A DNA stretch of 6,682 bases, from assembly GCA_017880715.1 (NCBI GenBank), contig JADGRT010000171.1, positions 1 through 6,682 of the forward strand, given 5' to 3'. The notes under the pieces are model-generated. The model saw only the letters and a list, made by a program, of their open reading frames with translations, made no database searches and was not told where the DNA came from. The stretch is from Verrucomicrobiia bacterium. Its GTDB lineage: Bacteria; Verrucomicrobiota; Verrucomicrobiia; Limisphaerales; UBA1319. Numbering within the stretch: the first letter of the stretch is position 1; the number at the start of each line of letters is the position of its first letter. The position numbers and the translations under genes are program-made. Of this stretch, positions 1 to 5,786 are shown one piece after another.

Positions 1-650
1 TTGTTAAACCGTCCCGTGAACTTCGGAGCGATGGTTTGCGCCGGCACGCCGGCATCGGCCAGGGCCGCCAGAATGAGGAGCAACTCGAGCGGCGTTTGCG
101 GCCGGTCGGTTTCATCCATCGACACCTCGGTGATGAACGGCTGGGACCCTCTTCGGCGGCCGATCAGCCGGTGAATCCGAGACGCATCCCCCACGGCCGT
201 CAGGTATTTGCCAGCGATCCGCGCCACTTCCGCCCGGTTGACTTCGAAAGCGGCCGCAATCCCGGGAATCTCCACCCGGCCGCACAGCTCGGGATGCTGG
301 CGCACAAACGCCATGACGACATCCGGCGGCGGCGGCCGGCCAATGGAATCCGCGACGTCAAGGGTGAAGAAATCGGCAAATGGCAGAAAGCCCTCGACCG
401 TTTCCAGGCGAATATGATCGGCATCGACATGATAAGGCTTCGTCCAGCCCAATTCTTTCACCGCGGCCTTCGCGGCCACGAGCACGCTTTCCGGCTGGGA
501 CCCGACCAGGGAATGTTCGCGGTTGGACTTGTTCCAGACGGGAATGACGTTGACGCCTTGCTCGGACGCCAGCACGCAGGCGCGCAACTGGGCCTTGGCC
601 TGATGCGCAAAACGGTCGCCGACGCCGATGGAGTATTTTGCCAGTCTCAT
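1..650 (-). CDS. Tagaturonate-epimerase family (UxaE-like) protein, C-terminus cut by window edge
   Basis: Minus-strand frame open from the window edge to an ATG at 648-650; 216 codons are visible. An in-frame TAA lies five codons upstream (663-665), so this ATG is the first possible one. Seen motifs: GVGDRF (residues 9-14), PVWNKSNREH (37-46), HVDADHI (74-80), FFTLDVAD (94-101), EVSMDETDRP (175-184) and APKFTGRFN at the cut end. The DADH, FTxD and SVDET-P motifs match what I remember of the UxaE family, whose characterised members epimerise D-tagaturonate and D-fructuronate in hexuronate breakdown in the cytoplasm. Compared with Thermotoga UxaE it lacks the long N-terminal portion, so it belongs to a shorter branch often labelled only as family members; the substrate here is inferred, not shown. 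It follows lysR by 81 bp in the same direction and may be transcribed with it. No Shine-Dalgarno motif is visible. Family assignment is fairly sure, the precise reaction is not. Confidence 0.72.
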   Translation of the reverse strand, partial: MRLAKYSIGVGDRFAHQAKAQLRACVLASEQGVNVIPVWNKSNREHSLVGSQPESVLVAAKAAVKELGWTKPYHVDADHIRLETVEGFLPFADFFTLDVADSIGRPPPPDVVMAFVRQHPELCGRVEIPGIAAAFEVNRAEVARIAGKYLTAVGDASRIHRLIGRRRGSQPFITEVSMDETDRPQTPLELLLILAALADAGVPAQTIAPKFTGRFN

Positions 651-714
651 GGTTTCGCCAATTTAACCGGGCAAGGCCACCGATGCGAGCCTATCCGCAG
701 CCTGACCGCTGGCA

Positions 715-731
715 GGGGCGACGTCTGCCCC
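715..731 (-). other. Short GC hairpin directly after the lysR stop codon
   Basis: GGGGC (715-719) pairs with GCCCC (727-731) around a 7-nt loop, immediately 3' of the lysR TAA on the minus strand; one further A-T pair would reach into the stop codon. There is no T-tract after it, so it is not a convincing intrinsic terminator. It could attenuate transcription or protect the lysR 3' end before the UxaE-like gene. It may also be chance in GC-rich DNA. Confidence 0.3.
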
Positions 732-1613
732 TTAGGACTCTTCTTTCAACACCGCCAGGAATTCCTTCATGGCCGGCGAAAGCACCTTGTTCTTCTTGAT
801 GAGGGCCGCCAAAGGCCGGTAAAATTCGCCATCCACGATGTCGATTTGGGCGAGTGTCTTATTCGCGATTTCCTGGGATACCGTGGCTTGGGGCACGAGG
901 GAAACGCCCGCATCGATTTCCACCGCCCGCTTCACCGTCTCGACATTGTCGAATTCCATGACGGTTTGAACCTGGACATTGTGGTCCTTTAAAATCCTGT
1001 CCACCGCCTTGCGCGTGGGAATATCCGGTTCGAATCCGATGAACTTCTGGCCCGTCAACGCGCTGAGCTTGATGGGTTTGCCTTTGGCCAGGGCATGTTG
1101 TGGATGGCAAATCAGAACCAGGCGATCTTTGCGCAGCGAGACCAAATCCAGCCGGCTGTCGCGGGTGGGATAGGCGACCAGCCCGATATCGACGACGTTG
1201 CCCAGGACATCTTCGTAAACCTGATTGGCTCGGCGATACTCCACGTGCACATTCACGGTGGGATAGGTGCGCAGATACCGTTTCAAATAAGGCGGCAGAT
1301 CGTGCAGCCCGATGCTGTAAATCGTGGCCACCCGGATCGTGCCCGAGATGACATCCTTGATCTCCTGCAATTTGCTTTGCAGGCCTTCATAAGTTTGAAT
1401 TATTTGTTTGCTGAAGTCGTATAAGACCTGGCCCTCCCGGGTAAGCCGGAATTTCTTTTTGCTGCGCTCGATCAGAATGGATTTGAACTGCCGCTCCAGG
1501 GAGCTGATCTGCTGGCTGACCGCCGACTGGGTGACCTGGTTGATCTGGGCCGCCTTGGTGAAACTTTCCGTCTCGGCCAAATCGCAAAACATCTTCAGGC
1601 TTTCAAGTTGCAT
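732..1613 (-). CDS. LysR-family transcriptional regulator
   Basis: A 293-residue protein, the normal LysR length (about 290-310). The N-terminus starts MQLESLKMFCDLAE, and a winged helix-turn-helix spans about residues 3-62 with the typical pattern SFTKAAQINQVTQSAVSQQI (18-37) followed by LERQF, LIERS and LTREG. A linker helix follows (about 62-88). The C-terminal half (about 91-293) reads as the two-lobed substrate-binding fold: GTIRVATIYSIG opens lobe 1, lobe 2 runs about 165-265 (including VKRAVEIDAGVSLVPQ), and the last residues return to lobe 1. It should bind DNA as a tetramer and sense a small molecule in the cytoplasm. The inducer cannot be read from the sequence. The ATG at 1611-1613 fits the family N-terminus exactly. 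It has its own promoter-like sequence with a T-N11-A dyad, which suggests autoregulation. Its nearest downstream neighbour is the UxaE-like gene, a possible target. Confidence 0.93.
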   Translation of the reverse strand: MQLESLKMFCDLAETESFTKAAQINQVTQSAVSQQISSLERQFKSILIERSKKKFRLTREGQVLYDFSKQIIQTYEGLQSKLQEIKDVISGTIRVATIYSIGLHDLPPYLKRYLRTYPTVNVHVEYRRANQVYEDVLGNVVDIGLVAYPTRDSRLDLVSLRKDRLVLICHPQHALAKGKPIKLSALTGQKFIGFEPDIPTRKAVDRILKDHNVQVQTVMEFDNVETVKRAVEIDAGVSLVPQATVSQEIANKTLAQIDIVDGEFYRPLAALIKKNKVLSPAMKEFLAVLKEES

Positions 1614-1621
1614 ACCACCAG

Positions 1622-1649
1622 ATAATCAAATTAAGCGATCTAATGTCAA
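1622..1649 (-). promoter_or_regulatory. Predicted sigma70-type promoter of lysR
   Basis: On the minus strand a perfect -35 hexamer TTGACA (1649-1644) is followed after 16 bp by GATTAT (1627-1622, 4 of 6 matches to TATAAT). It sits in an AT-rich island within GC-rich DNA. Only 8 nt separate the -10 from the ATG at 1613, so transcription would start at or within a few bases of the start codon. The transcript would then be leaderless or nearly so. No Shine-Dalgarno motif exists that would contradict this. Prediction by eye only. Confidence 0.5.
1630..1644. promoter_or_regulatory. Candidate LysR-box (T-N11-A dyad)
   Basis: A 15-bp imperfect palindrome has perfect outer arms ATTA and TAAT around a 7-bp centre, and contains the T-N11-A arrangement typical of LysR-type binding sites. 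It lies almost exactly between the predicted -35 and -10 of lysR. Binding there would block RNA polymerase, matching the usual negative autoregulation of this family. AT-rich DNA produces such dyads by chance, so the call is tentative. Confidence 0.35.
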
Positions 1650-1673
1650 TTCGATTTTTAATTATTACTAATG

Positions 1674-1726
1674 AAAATAAAAGCGGGCCGGCGGCGCGGG
1701 GCCGGTTCGGAGCGGGGACTGCCCGC
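1674..1726 (-). terminator. Probable intrinsic terminator after the kinase gene
   Basis: Reading the minus strand from just past the kinase stop codon, GCGGGC (1726-1721) can pair with GCCCGC (1688-1683), and the latter runs straight into TTTTATTTT (1682-1674). Inner alternatives also exist: GCGGG/CCCGC within 1712-1726 and CCGGC/GCCGG within 1688-1705. A GC-rich stem followed at once by a T-rich tract is the layout of a rho-independent terminator. The large interior of the outer stem is unusual. It would insulate lysR from upstream transcription. Confidence 0.5.
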
Positions 1727-1742
1727 GACGGACTTTTCCCGG

Positions 1743-3245
1743 TCAGGCGAGCGCTTCCTTGACCTTGCGCAGCAGGTTCTGGCTGGTAAATGGTTTTTGG
1801 AGGTAGATTTCCTTTTCCTCCTCCTGGCTGGCGGGACGGATATAGCCGCTGCAGCAGATGATGCGCACGTTGGGGCGCTGCTGCCGCAACCGCTCGATCA
1901 ATTCGCGGCCGCTCATGTGCGGCATGACCAGGTCGGTAATGACCAGATCGATCGCGGAACCGTCCTGGGCAAAAACCTCCAACGCCTTGGCGGCACTGTT
2001 GGCGGTCAACACCTGGTAACCGAATTCGGACAGCACCATTTGCCCCATGGTCAGCATCAGGTCTTCATCGTCCACCATCAGAATTTTCTGATGGCCGGTG
2101 AGATCGTCGTCTTGGAAAGCCTGGTCTTTGATCACCCGTTTCAAAGCCGGCAGATAGATGCGCACGCTGGTCCCGCGCCCGGTTTGGCTGGATATCACCA
2201 CGCTGCCGCCATGGTTGGTAATAATGCCATAAACCCAGGCCAATCCGAGACCCCGATGATTGGCCTTGGTGGTAAAGAACGGCTCGAATACCCGGGGCAA
2301 CACCTCGGCCGGAATGCCGCATCCGTCATCCCAAATATCGACGTAAACATACCGGCCAGCCGCCAATTCCGCGTTGCCATCGCGCCAGGACTCGGCCAGC
2401 TCCAGATTCCGGGTGCGAACGGTGATGTGTCCGTTAGGCGGGGCGGCCTGAACGGCGTTCTCGAAGATTTTAACGAATGCCTGCTGCATTTTGGCTTCGT
2501 CGAAATTGACCGAAGCCAGCTGGCTTTCATATTCGGCGGACCAGACCAGCGATGGGGTGTTGGGCTGGAACAATTCAACCGTGCGGCGCAGCAGGCGGTT
2601 CAGATTGCCGGCCGTTACGATGCGGCTATCCTTGTCCTGCCGGCTGAAGGTGGCCAGATCGTTCGCAATTTCAGCGGCCTTTTCCGCGGACTTTTCGATC
2701 TCGACCAATGAACCGCGCCAGGCATGATCCGGTTCCGTCTTGTTTAACAGAAACGAGGTGTGCCCGAGAATGCTGGTCAAGGCGTTGTTAAAATCCAGAA
2801 CCACCGACCGGATCATTTGCAACGCGCAATCGAGCTTTTGCTTTTGGGCCACACCCGAATCCACCGCCGTCGGGGCAAGGCCAGCCGGCGTCATCTTGGA
2901 TGCCTCGATCGCGGCGGGTTTGGACTTAAACAATTGAAAAACGAAAAAACGCTGGCCGTCCCGAACCCACGAACAAACGTGGGTTTCGTGGGCTTCGCTG
3001 CCGCCCCCCTTCGCCAGATAGTGCAACGTGAACAGACTGGCCGGCGCGCGCTCGCATCGGGCAATGAAATGTTCCGACGTCATGCCGTTCTCCGGGGCCC
3101 ACACCGAAGCGAGCAGCGTGGTGTCGCTTCCGACCGCCGGTCCGAGCCAATTCACGGCGGCCTGATTGGCCCGCCTGATCGTGGCCGTGTCGTCCACCAA
3201 GAGGGCGGGCCAGTCCGAATTCTCAAGTGCAAAGTCAATTTTCAT
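1743..3245 (-). CDS. PAS / histidine-kinase-like / receiver hybrid protein lacking the usual phospho-accepting His
   Basis: Numbering is from the ATG at 3243-3245 (500 residues). Order: a PAS-like sensor segment (about 10-110; WPALLVDD opens it), a dimerisation/H-box helix (about 138-205), an HATPase_c domain (about 215-368) and a C-terminal receiver (about 387-500). ATPase motifs are present: N-box FENAVQA (Asn263), G1 DDGCGIP (306-312), F-box FEPFFTTK (320-327) and G2 GLGLAWVYGI (332-341). The receiver has the acidic pair Asp392-Asp393, phospho-acceptor Asp438 (ITDLVMP), Ser466 and Lys484. The H-box reads VVLDFNNALTSILGH where relatives have HDFNN, so the phospho-His position is Leu150 (codon CTG). 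No transmembrane segment is visible; it is probably a cytoplasmic sensor. It may be a pseudokinase, a phosphatase, or part of a relay fed by another kinase. The frame extends to ATG 3326, but the extra 27 residues look non-domain and weakly coding, so the inner start is preferred. It lies downstream of the phosphorylase gene with no clear terminator between. Confidence 0.85.
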   Translation of the reverse strand: MKIDFALENSDWPALLVDDTATIRRANQAAVNWLGPAVGSDTTLLASVWAPENGMTSEHFIARCERAPASLFTLHYLAKGGGSEAHETHVCSWVRDGQRFFVFQLFKSKPAAIEASKMTPAGLAPTAVDSGVAQKQKLDCALQMIRSVVLDFNNALTSILGHTSFLLNKTEPDHAWRGSLVEIEKSAEKAAEIANDLATFSRQDKDSRIVTAGNLNRLLRRTVELFQPNTPSLVWSAEYESQLASVNFDEAKMQQAFVKIFENAVQAAPPNGHITVRTRNLELAESWRDGNAELAAGRYVYVDIWDDGCGIPAEVLPRVFEPFFTTKANHRGLGLAWVYGIITNHGGSVVISSQTGRGTSVRIYLPALKRVIKDQAFQDDDLTGHQKILMVDDEDLMLTMGQMVLSEFGYQVLTANSAAKALEVFAQDGSAIDLVITDLVMPHMSGRELIERLRQQRPNVRIICCSGYIRPASQEEEKEIYLQKPFTSQNLLRKVKEALA

Positions 3246-3351
3246 GCCACCGACCGGATTACAACTGCGCTGCGGCATAGTCCAAACCGCCGCCGATCCA
3301 GGATTACTGCAATAAGATAAAGGCATTCACCCCAGGCTGTGCAACTGAATA

Positions 3352-4233
3352 TTATTCCCATCCAACTTTTCTTCGGGCGCCATAGAGACCGACGAAAGCC
3401 CGGATCAGCTCCTGCGTCCGAGTTTTCGCACGAGCCGCGATGGCCAGCACTTCGGCATGTGACAAGGGTTGCCGATTCCGTCCGGCCGCCAGATTGGCAA
3501 TCAGCGACACGGCCGCCATGGTTAGCCCCGCCTGCCGCCCCACCATCACTTCCGGAACCACGCTCATGCCCACGGCATCGGCGCCCAGACGCGCAAACGC
3601 CCGAATTTCGGCCGGGGTTTCATAACTGGGTCCCGACACAGCCAAATAAACCCCCGGCCCGGCTCGCAACCTCAATCCACGGGCCGCTTGGAGCAGCAGC
3701 CGGCTCAGGACGTCATCGTAGGCGCGGGTCAGATCCACAAACCGATCCATCCCCGGCGGCGCCGGCCCGCGCAACGGGTTGGTTCCCATGAGATTGATGT
3801 GGTCGCGAACCACCATGAGATCCCCCGCCTTGAATCGCCGGTTGATGCCGCCCACCGCGCTGGTAATCACCAGGTCTTGAATGCCGAAAGCCGCGGCCAC
3901 CCGCACGAAAAACGTAGTCTGCTCCAGGGAATACCCCTCATAAAAATGAGCCCGTCCGCAGAAGGTTAAAACGGGGATGCCCTGGCATTTTGCGACCACC
4001 ACCCGGCCGGCGTGACCGGCTACCGTCACGGGTGGAAATCCCGGCAATTGGTCGTACGGAATCTCGGTTTCCACCTCCCAGCCGGCCAAACAATCCTGAA
4101 AGCCACTCCCGAGCACCAAAGCCAGGGTGGGACGAAGCGAGGAACGTTGCTCCAGGATAGCGACGGCCTTTTTCAACGATCGAAGTCGAGTTAACGCCGG
4201 AGAAATTCCCCGGCTTTTCCGTTTGCCATCCAT
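3352..4233 (-). CDS. Purine nucleoside phosphorylase, trimeric (PNP/MTAP) class
   Basis: From the ATG at 4231-4233 the protein has 293 residues, near the usual 270-290. It catalyses phosphorolysis of purine nucleosides (inosine, guanosine and deoxy forms) to base plus (deoxy)ribose-1-phosphate in the cytoplasm, in purine salvage. Visible class motifs: phosphate loop LGSGF (41-45), GRAHFYEGYS (93-102; His96 and Glu99), GPSYETPAE (201-209; Glu205, matching human Glu201), GADAVGMSVVPEV (217-229; Met223), IANLAAG (245-251; Asn247, matching human Asn243) and SHAEVL (258-263; His259, matching human His257). Asn247 and Glu205 fit 6-oxopurine preference. The usual TNAAGG reads TSAVGG (124-129). It is closer to B. 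subtilis PupG than to hexameric DeoD. Starts at ATG 4272 and TTG 4299 are also in frame; the extra codons are rich in CGA and ATA, and the TTG lies upstream of the predicted transcription start, so 4233 is chosen with moderate certainty. Confidence 0.92.
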   Translation of the reverse strand: MDGKRKSRGISPALTRLRSLKKAVAILEQRSSLRPTLALVLGSGFQDCLAGWEVETEIPYDQLPGFPPVTVAGHAGRVVVAKCQGIPVLTFCGRAHFYEGYSLEQTTFFVRVAAAFGIQDLVITSAVGGINRRFKAGDLMVVRDHINLMGTNPLRGPAPPGMDRFVDLTRAYDDVLSRLLLQAARGLRLRAGPGVYLAVSGPSYETPAEIRAFARLGADAVGMSVVPEVMVGRQAGLTMAAVSLIANLAAGRNRQPLSHAEVLAIAARAKTRTQELIRAFVGLYGARRKVGWE

Positions 4234-4427
4234 GGTTATTCGCTTTCGCCAATAATCTCGCGTTTTTTCCATTTCGTCCCGACTCGATTTATACTCCAAT
4301 CCTATTAGGTTTCAAGGTCTTGTGCGATTAGATGAAGATTCGATTAAACCGCTCGAAAAAGGGTCCGCCAGCAATTTCACTTAAAATTTTTCTTCCTCTC
4401 TCCGGTCATCCTCATCATCCTTGCGGC
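4234..4427. other. Divergent intergenic region between the phosphorylase gene and nusB
   Basis: 194 bp between two divergent start codons. On the minus side it holds the phosphorylase promoter. On the plus side I see only a weak candidate for nusB: TAAAAT (4382-4387, 5 of 6 to a -10) without a recognisable -35. It is followed by a 17-nt unbroken pyrimidine run (4387-4403) and further pyrimidine-rich sequence up to the nusB start. No hairpin, riboswitch or RNA gene was recognised. Confidence 0.4.
4288..4315 (-). promoter_or_regulatory. Predicted sigma70-type promoter of the purine nucleoside phosphorylase gene
   Basis: On the minus strand TTGAAA (4315-4310, 5 of 6 matches to the -35) is followed after 16 bp by TATAAA (4293-4288, 5 of 6 matches to the -10). 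Transcription would begin near 4281, giving a leader of about 48 nt to ATG 4233 or about 9 nt to ATG 4272. It would exclude the TTG at 4299 as start. This is the best promoter match in the window. Confidence 0.55.
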
Positions 4428-4922
4428 ATGGGCATGCGTCGTGTAGCGCGGGAACGTGCGGTTCAGTTTTTATTCCAGTACGACTTGAATCCTCCCGAGA
4501 ATCTTCCGGAGGCGCTGGAGCGTTTTTGGGACACCCACCGGACCGCCGCCCTGGACAAAGGCAGAGCCATGTGGGGGGAAAAGGTGGTGCTGCCCCCCTT
4601 GACCGCCGAGGAAAGCACCGCCCAATTGTTCTCCGAAGGCCTGATCCGAGGCGTGCTGGAGCATCTTAAAGACATCGACGCCACCATCGTCCGATTTGCC
4701 AAGAATTGGGATCTCCACCGCATTGCCGTCGTGGACCGCAACGTGCTGCGGCTGGCCATTTACGAGATGCAACAGCGCCAGGATATCCCCCCCATCGTCA
4801 GCATCAACGAGGCCGTCGATATCGCCAAAAAATTCTCCACCGAAGACAGCGGCAAATTCGTTAACGGCATTCTGGATAAAATCAAAGGGGAATTACTGCG
4901 CCCGGCGCGCATCGTCGAGTAA
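4428..4922 (+). CDS. nusB: Transcription antitermination / rRNA-processing factor NusB
   Basis: 164 residues from ATG 4428 (MGMRRVARERAVQFLFQYD), slightly longer than the usual 130-150. NusB is a small all-helical RNA-binding protein that pairs with NusE (ribosomal protein S10) on boxA RNA and keeps RNA polymerase processive through rRNA operons. The N-terminal helix carries the Arg-rich boxA-binding face (RRVARERAVQ). The C-terminal part has the diagnostic run VVDRNVLRLAIYEM, DIPPIVSINEAVDIAKKFS and SGKFVNGILDKI. The segment between the first helix and LFSEGLIRGVLEHL (about residues 20-65) is longer than in E. coli NusB. The frame stays open back to ATG 4332, but those 32 residues are Pro/His-rich and unlike the family, so 4428 or the next ATG at 4434 is preferred. 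It is first in a tight operon with the PHP gene and ftsY. No Shine-Dalgarno motif; a pyrimidine-rich leader precedes it. Confidence 0.93.
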   Translation: MGMRRVARERAVQFLFQYDLNPPENLPEALERFWDTHRTAALDKGRAMWGEKVVLPPLTAEESTAQLFSEGLIRGVLEHLKDIDATIVRFAKNWDLHRIAVVDRNVLRLAIYEMQQRQDIPPIVSINEAVDIAKKFSTEDSGKFVNGILDKIKGELLRPARIVE

Positions 4923-4928
4923 AGCCCG

Positions 4929-5780
4929 GTGAAATTTGTCGATCTCCATCTCCATTCCCGCTGTTCCGATGGCACCTACGCTCCGGAGGAACTGGCGGCG
5001 TTGGCGCAGCGCTACGACTTATCAGCCGTGGCCTTGACAGATCACGATTCGCTGGAGGGATGTCCCCCGGCAGCCGCCGCCTGTCACGCGGCGGAGATTG
5101 AGTTTGTTACCGGCACCGAACTGACCGCCGAGCTGGACGGAAACGAAATCCATCTGCTGGGTTACTATTTGGACATGGACAACCTGGCGCTGCTCGAGGC
5201 CCTGGCCAAATTCCAAGCCGCCCGCCAAAACCGGATTCGGGAAATTGTCGCCCGGATCAACGATTTGGATATACCCCTGCAGTCGGAAACCGTCTTCACC
5301 CTCGCCAATTGCCGATCCCCCGGACGGCCGCATGTGGGACGCGCCCTGGTTCAAGAAGGATTCTGCGCCACCCAGGACGAAGCCTTCGATCGCTTCCTAA
5401 AAAAACATCGTCCCGCCTGGGTGCCCAAGTTCAAGATTTCTGCCTTGGACGCCATCGCGCTGATCCATCAAGCCGGCGGACTCGCCGTCATGGCCCATCC
5501 GGGGCTGAACCGAACGGATGAAGCCATCCCCAAACTGGTTCAGACCGGATTAGACGGGCTGGAGTGCTACCATTCCAAACATCCGCCGGGGACGGTCAGC
5601 CATTACCTGCATATGGCGCAACATTTCAATCTCCTCGTCACCGGCGGATCGGACTGCCACGGTGTGAGCAAAGGCAAGGCGACGATGGGCTCGGTTAAAC
5701 TTCCATATATCTACATGGAACAGCTCCAAGCCCGACACCTCTGCGTCGGAATTCCTTACACACCAACCACTTGCATTTGA
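4929..5780 (+). CDS. PHP-domain metal-dependent phosphoesterase (RNase AM / YciV / TrpH type)
   Basis: 283 residues from a GTG start (4929), six bases after the nusB stop; the next residues KFVDLHLHS are the family N-terminus, which fixes the start. All expected metal ligands of the PHP fold are seen: His7 and His9 (DLHLHS), Asp14 (SDGT), His39 (TDHD), Glu64 (GTEL), His75 (EIHLLGY), His190 (MAHPG), Asp242 and His244 (SDCHG). GRPHV (132-136) adds His135, also typical. Relatives include E. coli YciV/RNase AM, a 5'-3' exoribonuclease that also hydrolyses 3',5'-bisphosphonucleotides, and Chromobacterium phosphatases of the same family. The likely substrates are therefore pAp-like nucleotides or short 5'-phosphorylated RNA; this is inferred from family. 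It is not the PHP domain of a DNA polymerase, which is joined to a polymerase, nor HisK, given its length and pattern. It is expected in the cytoplasm and co-transcribed with nusB and ftsY. Confidence 0.88.
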   Translation: MKFVDLHLHSRCSDGTYAPEELAALAQRYDLSAVALTDHDSLEGCPPAAAACHAAEIEFVTGTELTAELDGNEIHLLGYYLDMDNLALLEALAKFQAARQNRIREIVARINDLDIPLQSETVFTLANCRSPGRPHVGRALVQEGFCATQDEAFDRFLKKHRPAWVPKFKISALDAIALIHQAGGLAVMAHPGLNRTDEAIPKLVQTGLDGLECYHSKHPPGTVSHYLHMAQHFNLLVTGGSDCHGVSKGKATMGSVKLPYIYMEQLQARHLCVGIPYTPTTCI

Positions 5781-5786
5781 TTATTC

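Noticed and set aside
36..992. Long plus-strand open frame opposite the UxaE-like gene and lysR
   Set aside because: Its product is Arg/His/Gly-rich with no domain, and it spans two well-supported minus-strand genes; it is an antisense shadow of GC-rich codons.
1671..2711. 346-codon plus-strand open frame opposite the kinase gene
   Set aside because: The minus frame has clear HATPase and receiver motifs; the plus frame has no recognisable fold and begins within the predicted terminator.
2760..3320. Plus-strand open frame opposite the PAS region of the kinase gene
   Set aside because: Low-complexity Arg-rich shadow with no motif.
3246..3326. N-terminal extension of the kinase to ATG 3326
   Set aside because: The 27 extra residues are Cys/Pro/Ser-rich, lie before the natural PAS start MKIDF, and have no ribosome-binding site; kept only as an alternative.
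4234..4299. Longer phosphorylase starts (ATG 4272 or TTG 4299)
   Set aside because: Codons there include CGA and ATA, the residues are outside the family core, and the TTG overlaps the predicted promoter's downstream edge. ATG 4272 cannot be fully excluded.
4332..4427. nusB start at ATG 4332
   Set aside because: The added 32 residues include the pyrimidine-rich leader read as protein and do not resemble NusB; the family N-terminus begins at 4428 or 4434.
4929..5780. PHP protein as a DNA polymerase subunit or histidinol phosphatase
   Set aside because: It is a stand-alone 283-residue protein with the DLHLHS and TGTEL pattern of the YciV/TrpH family; no polymerase domain follows and there are no his genes nearby.
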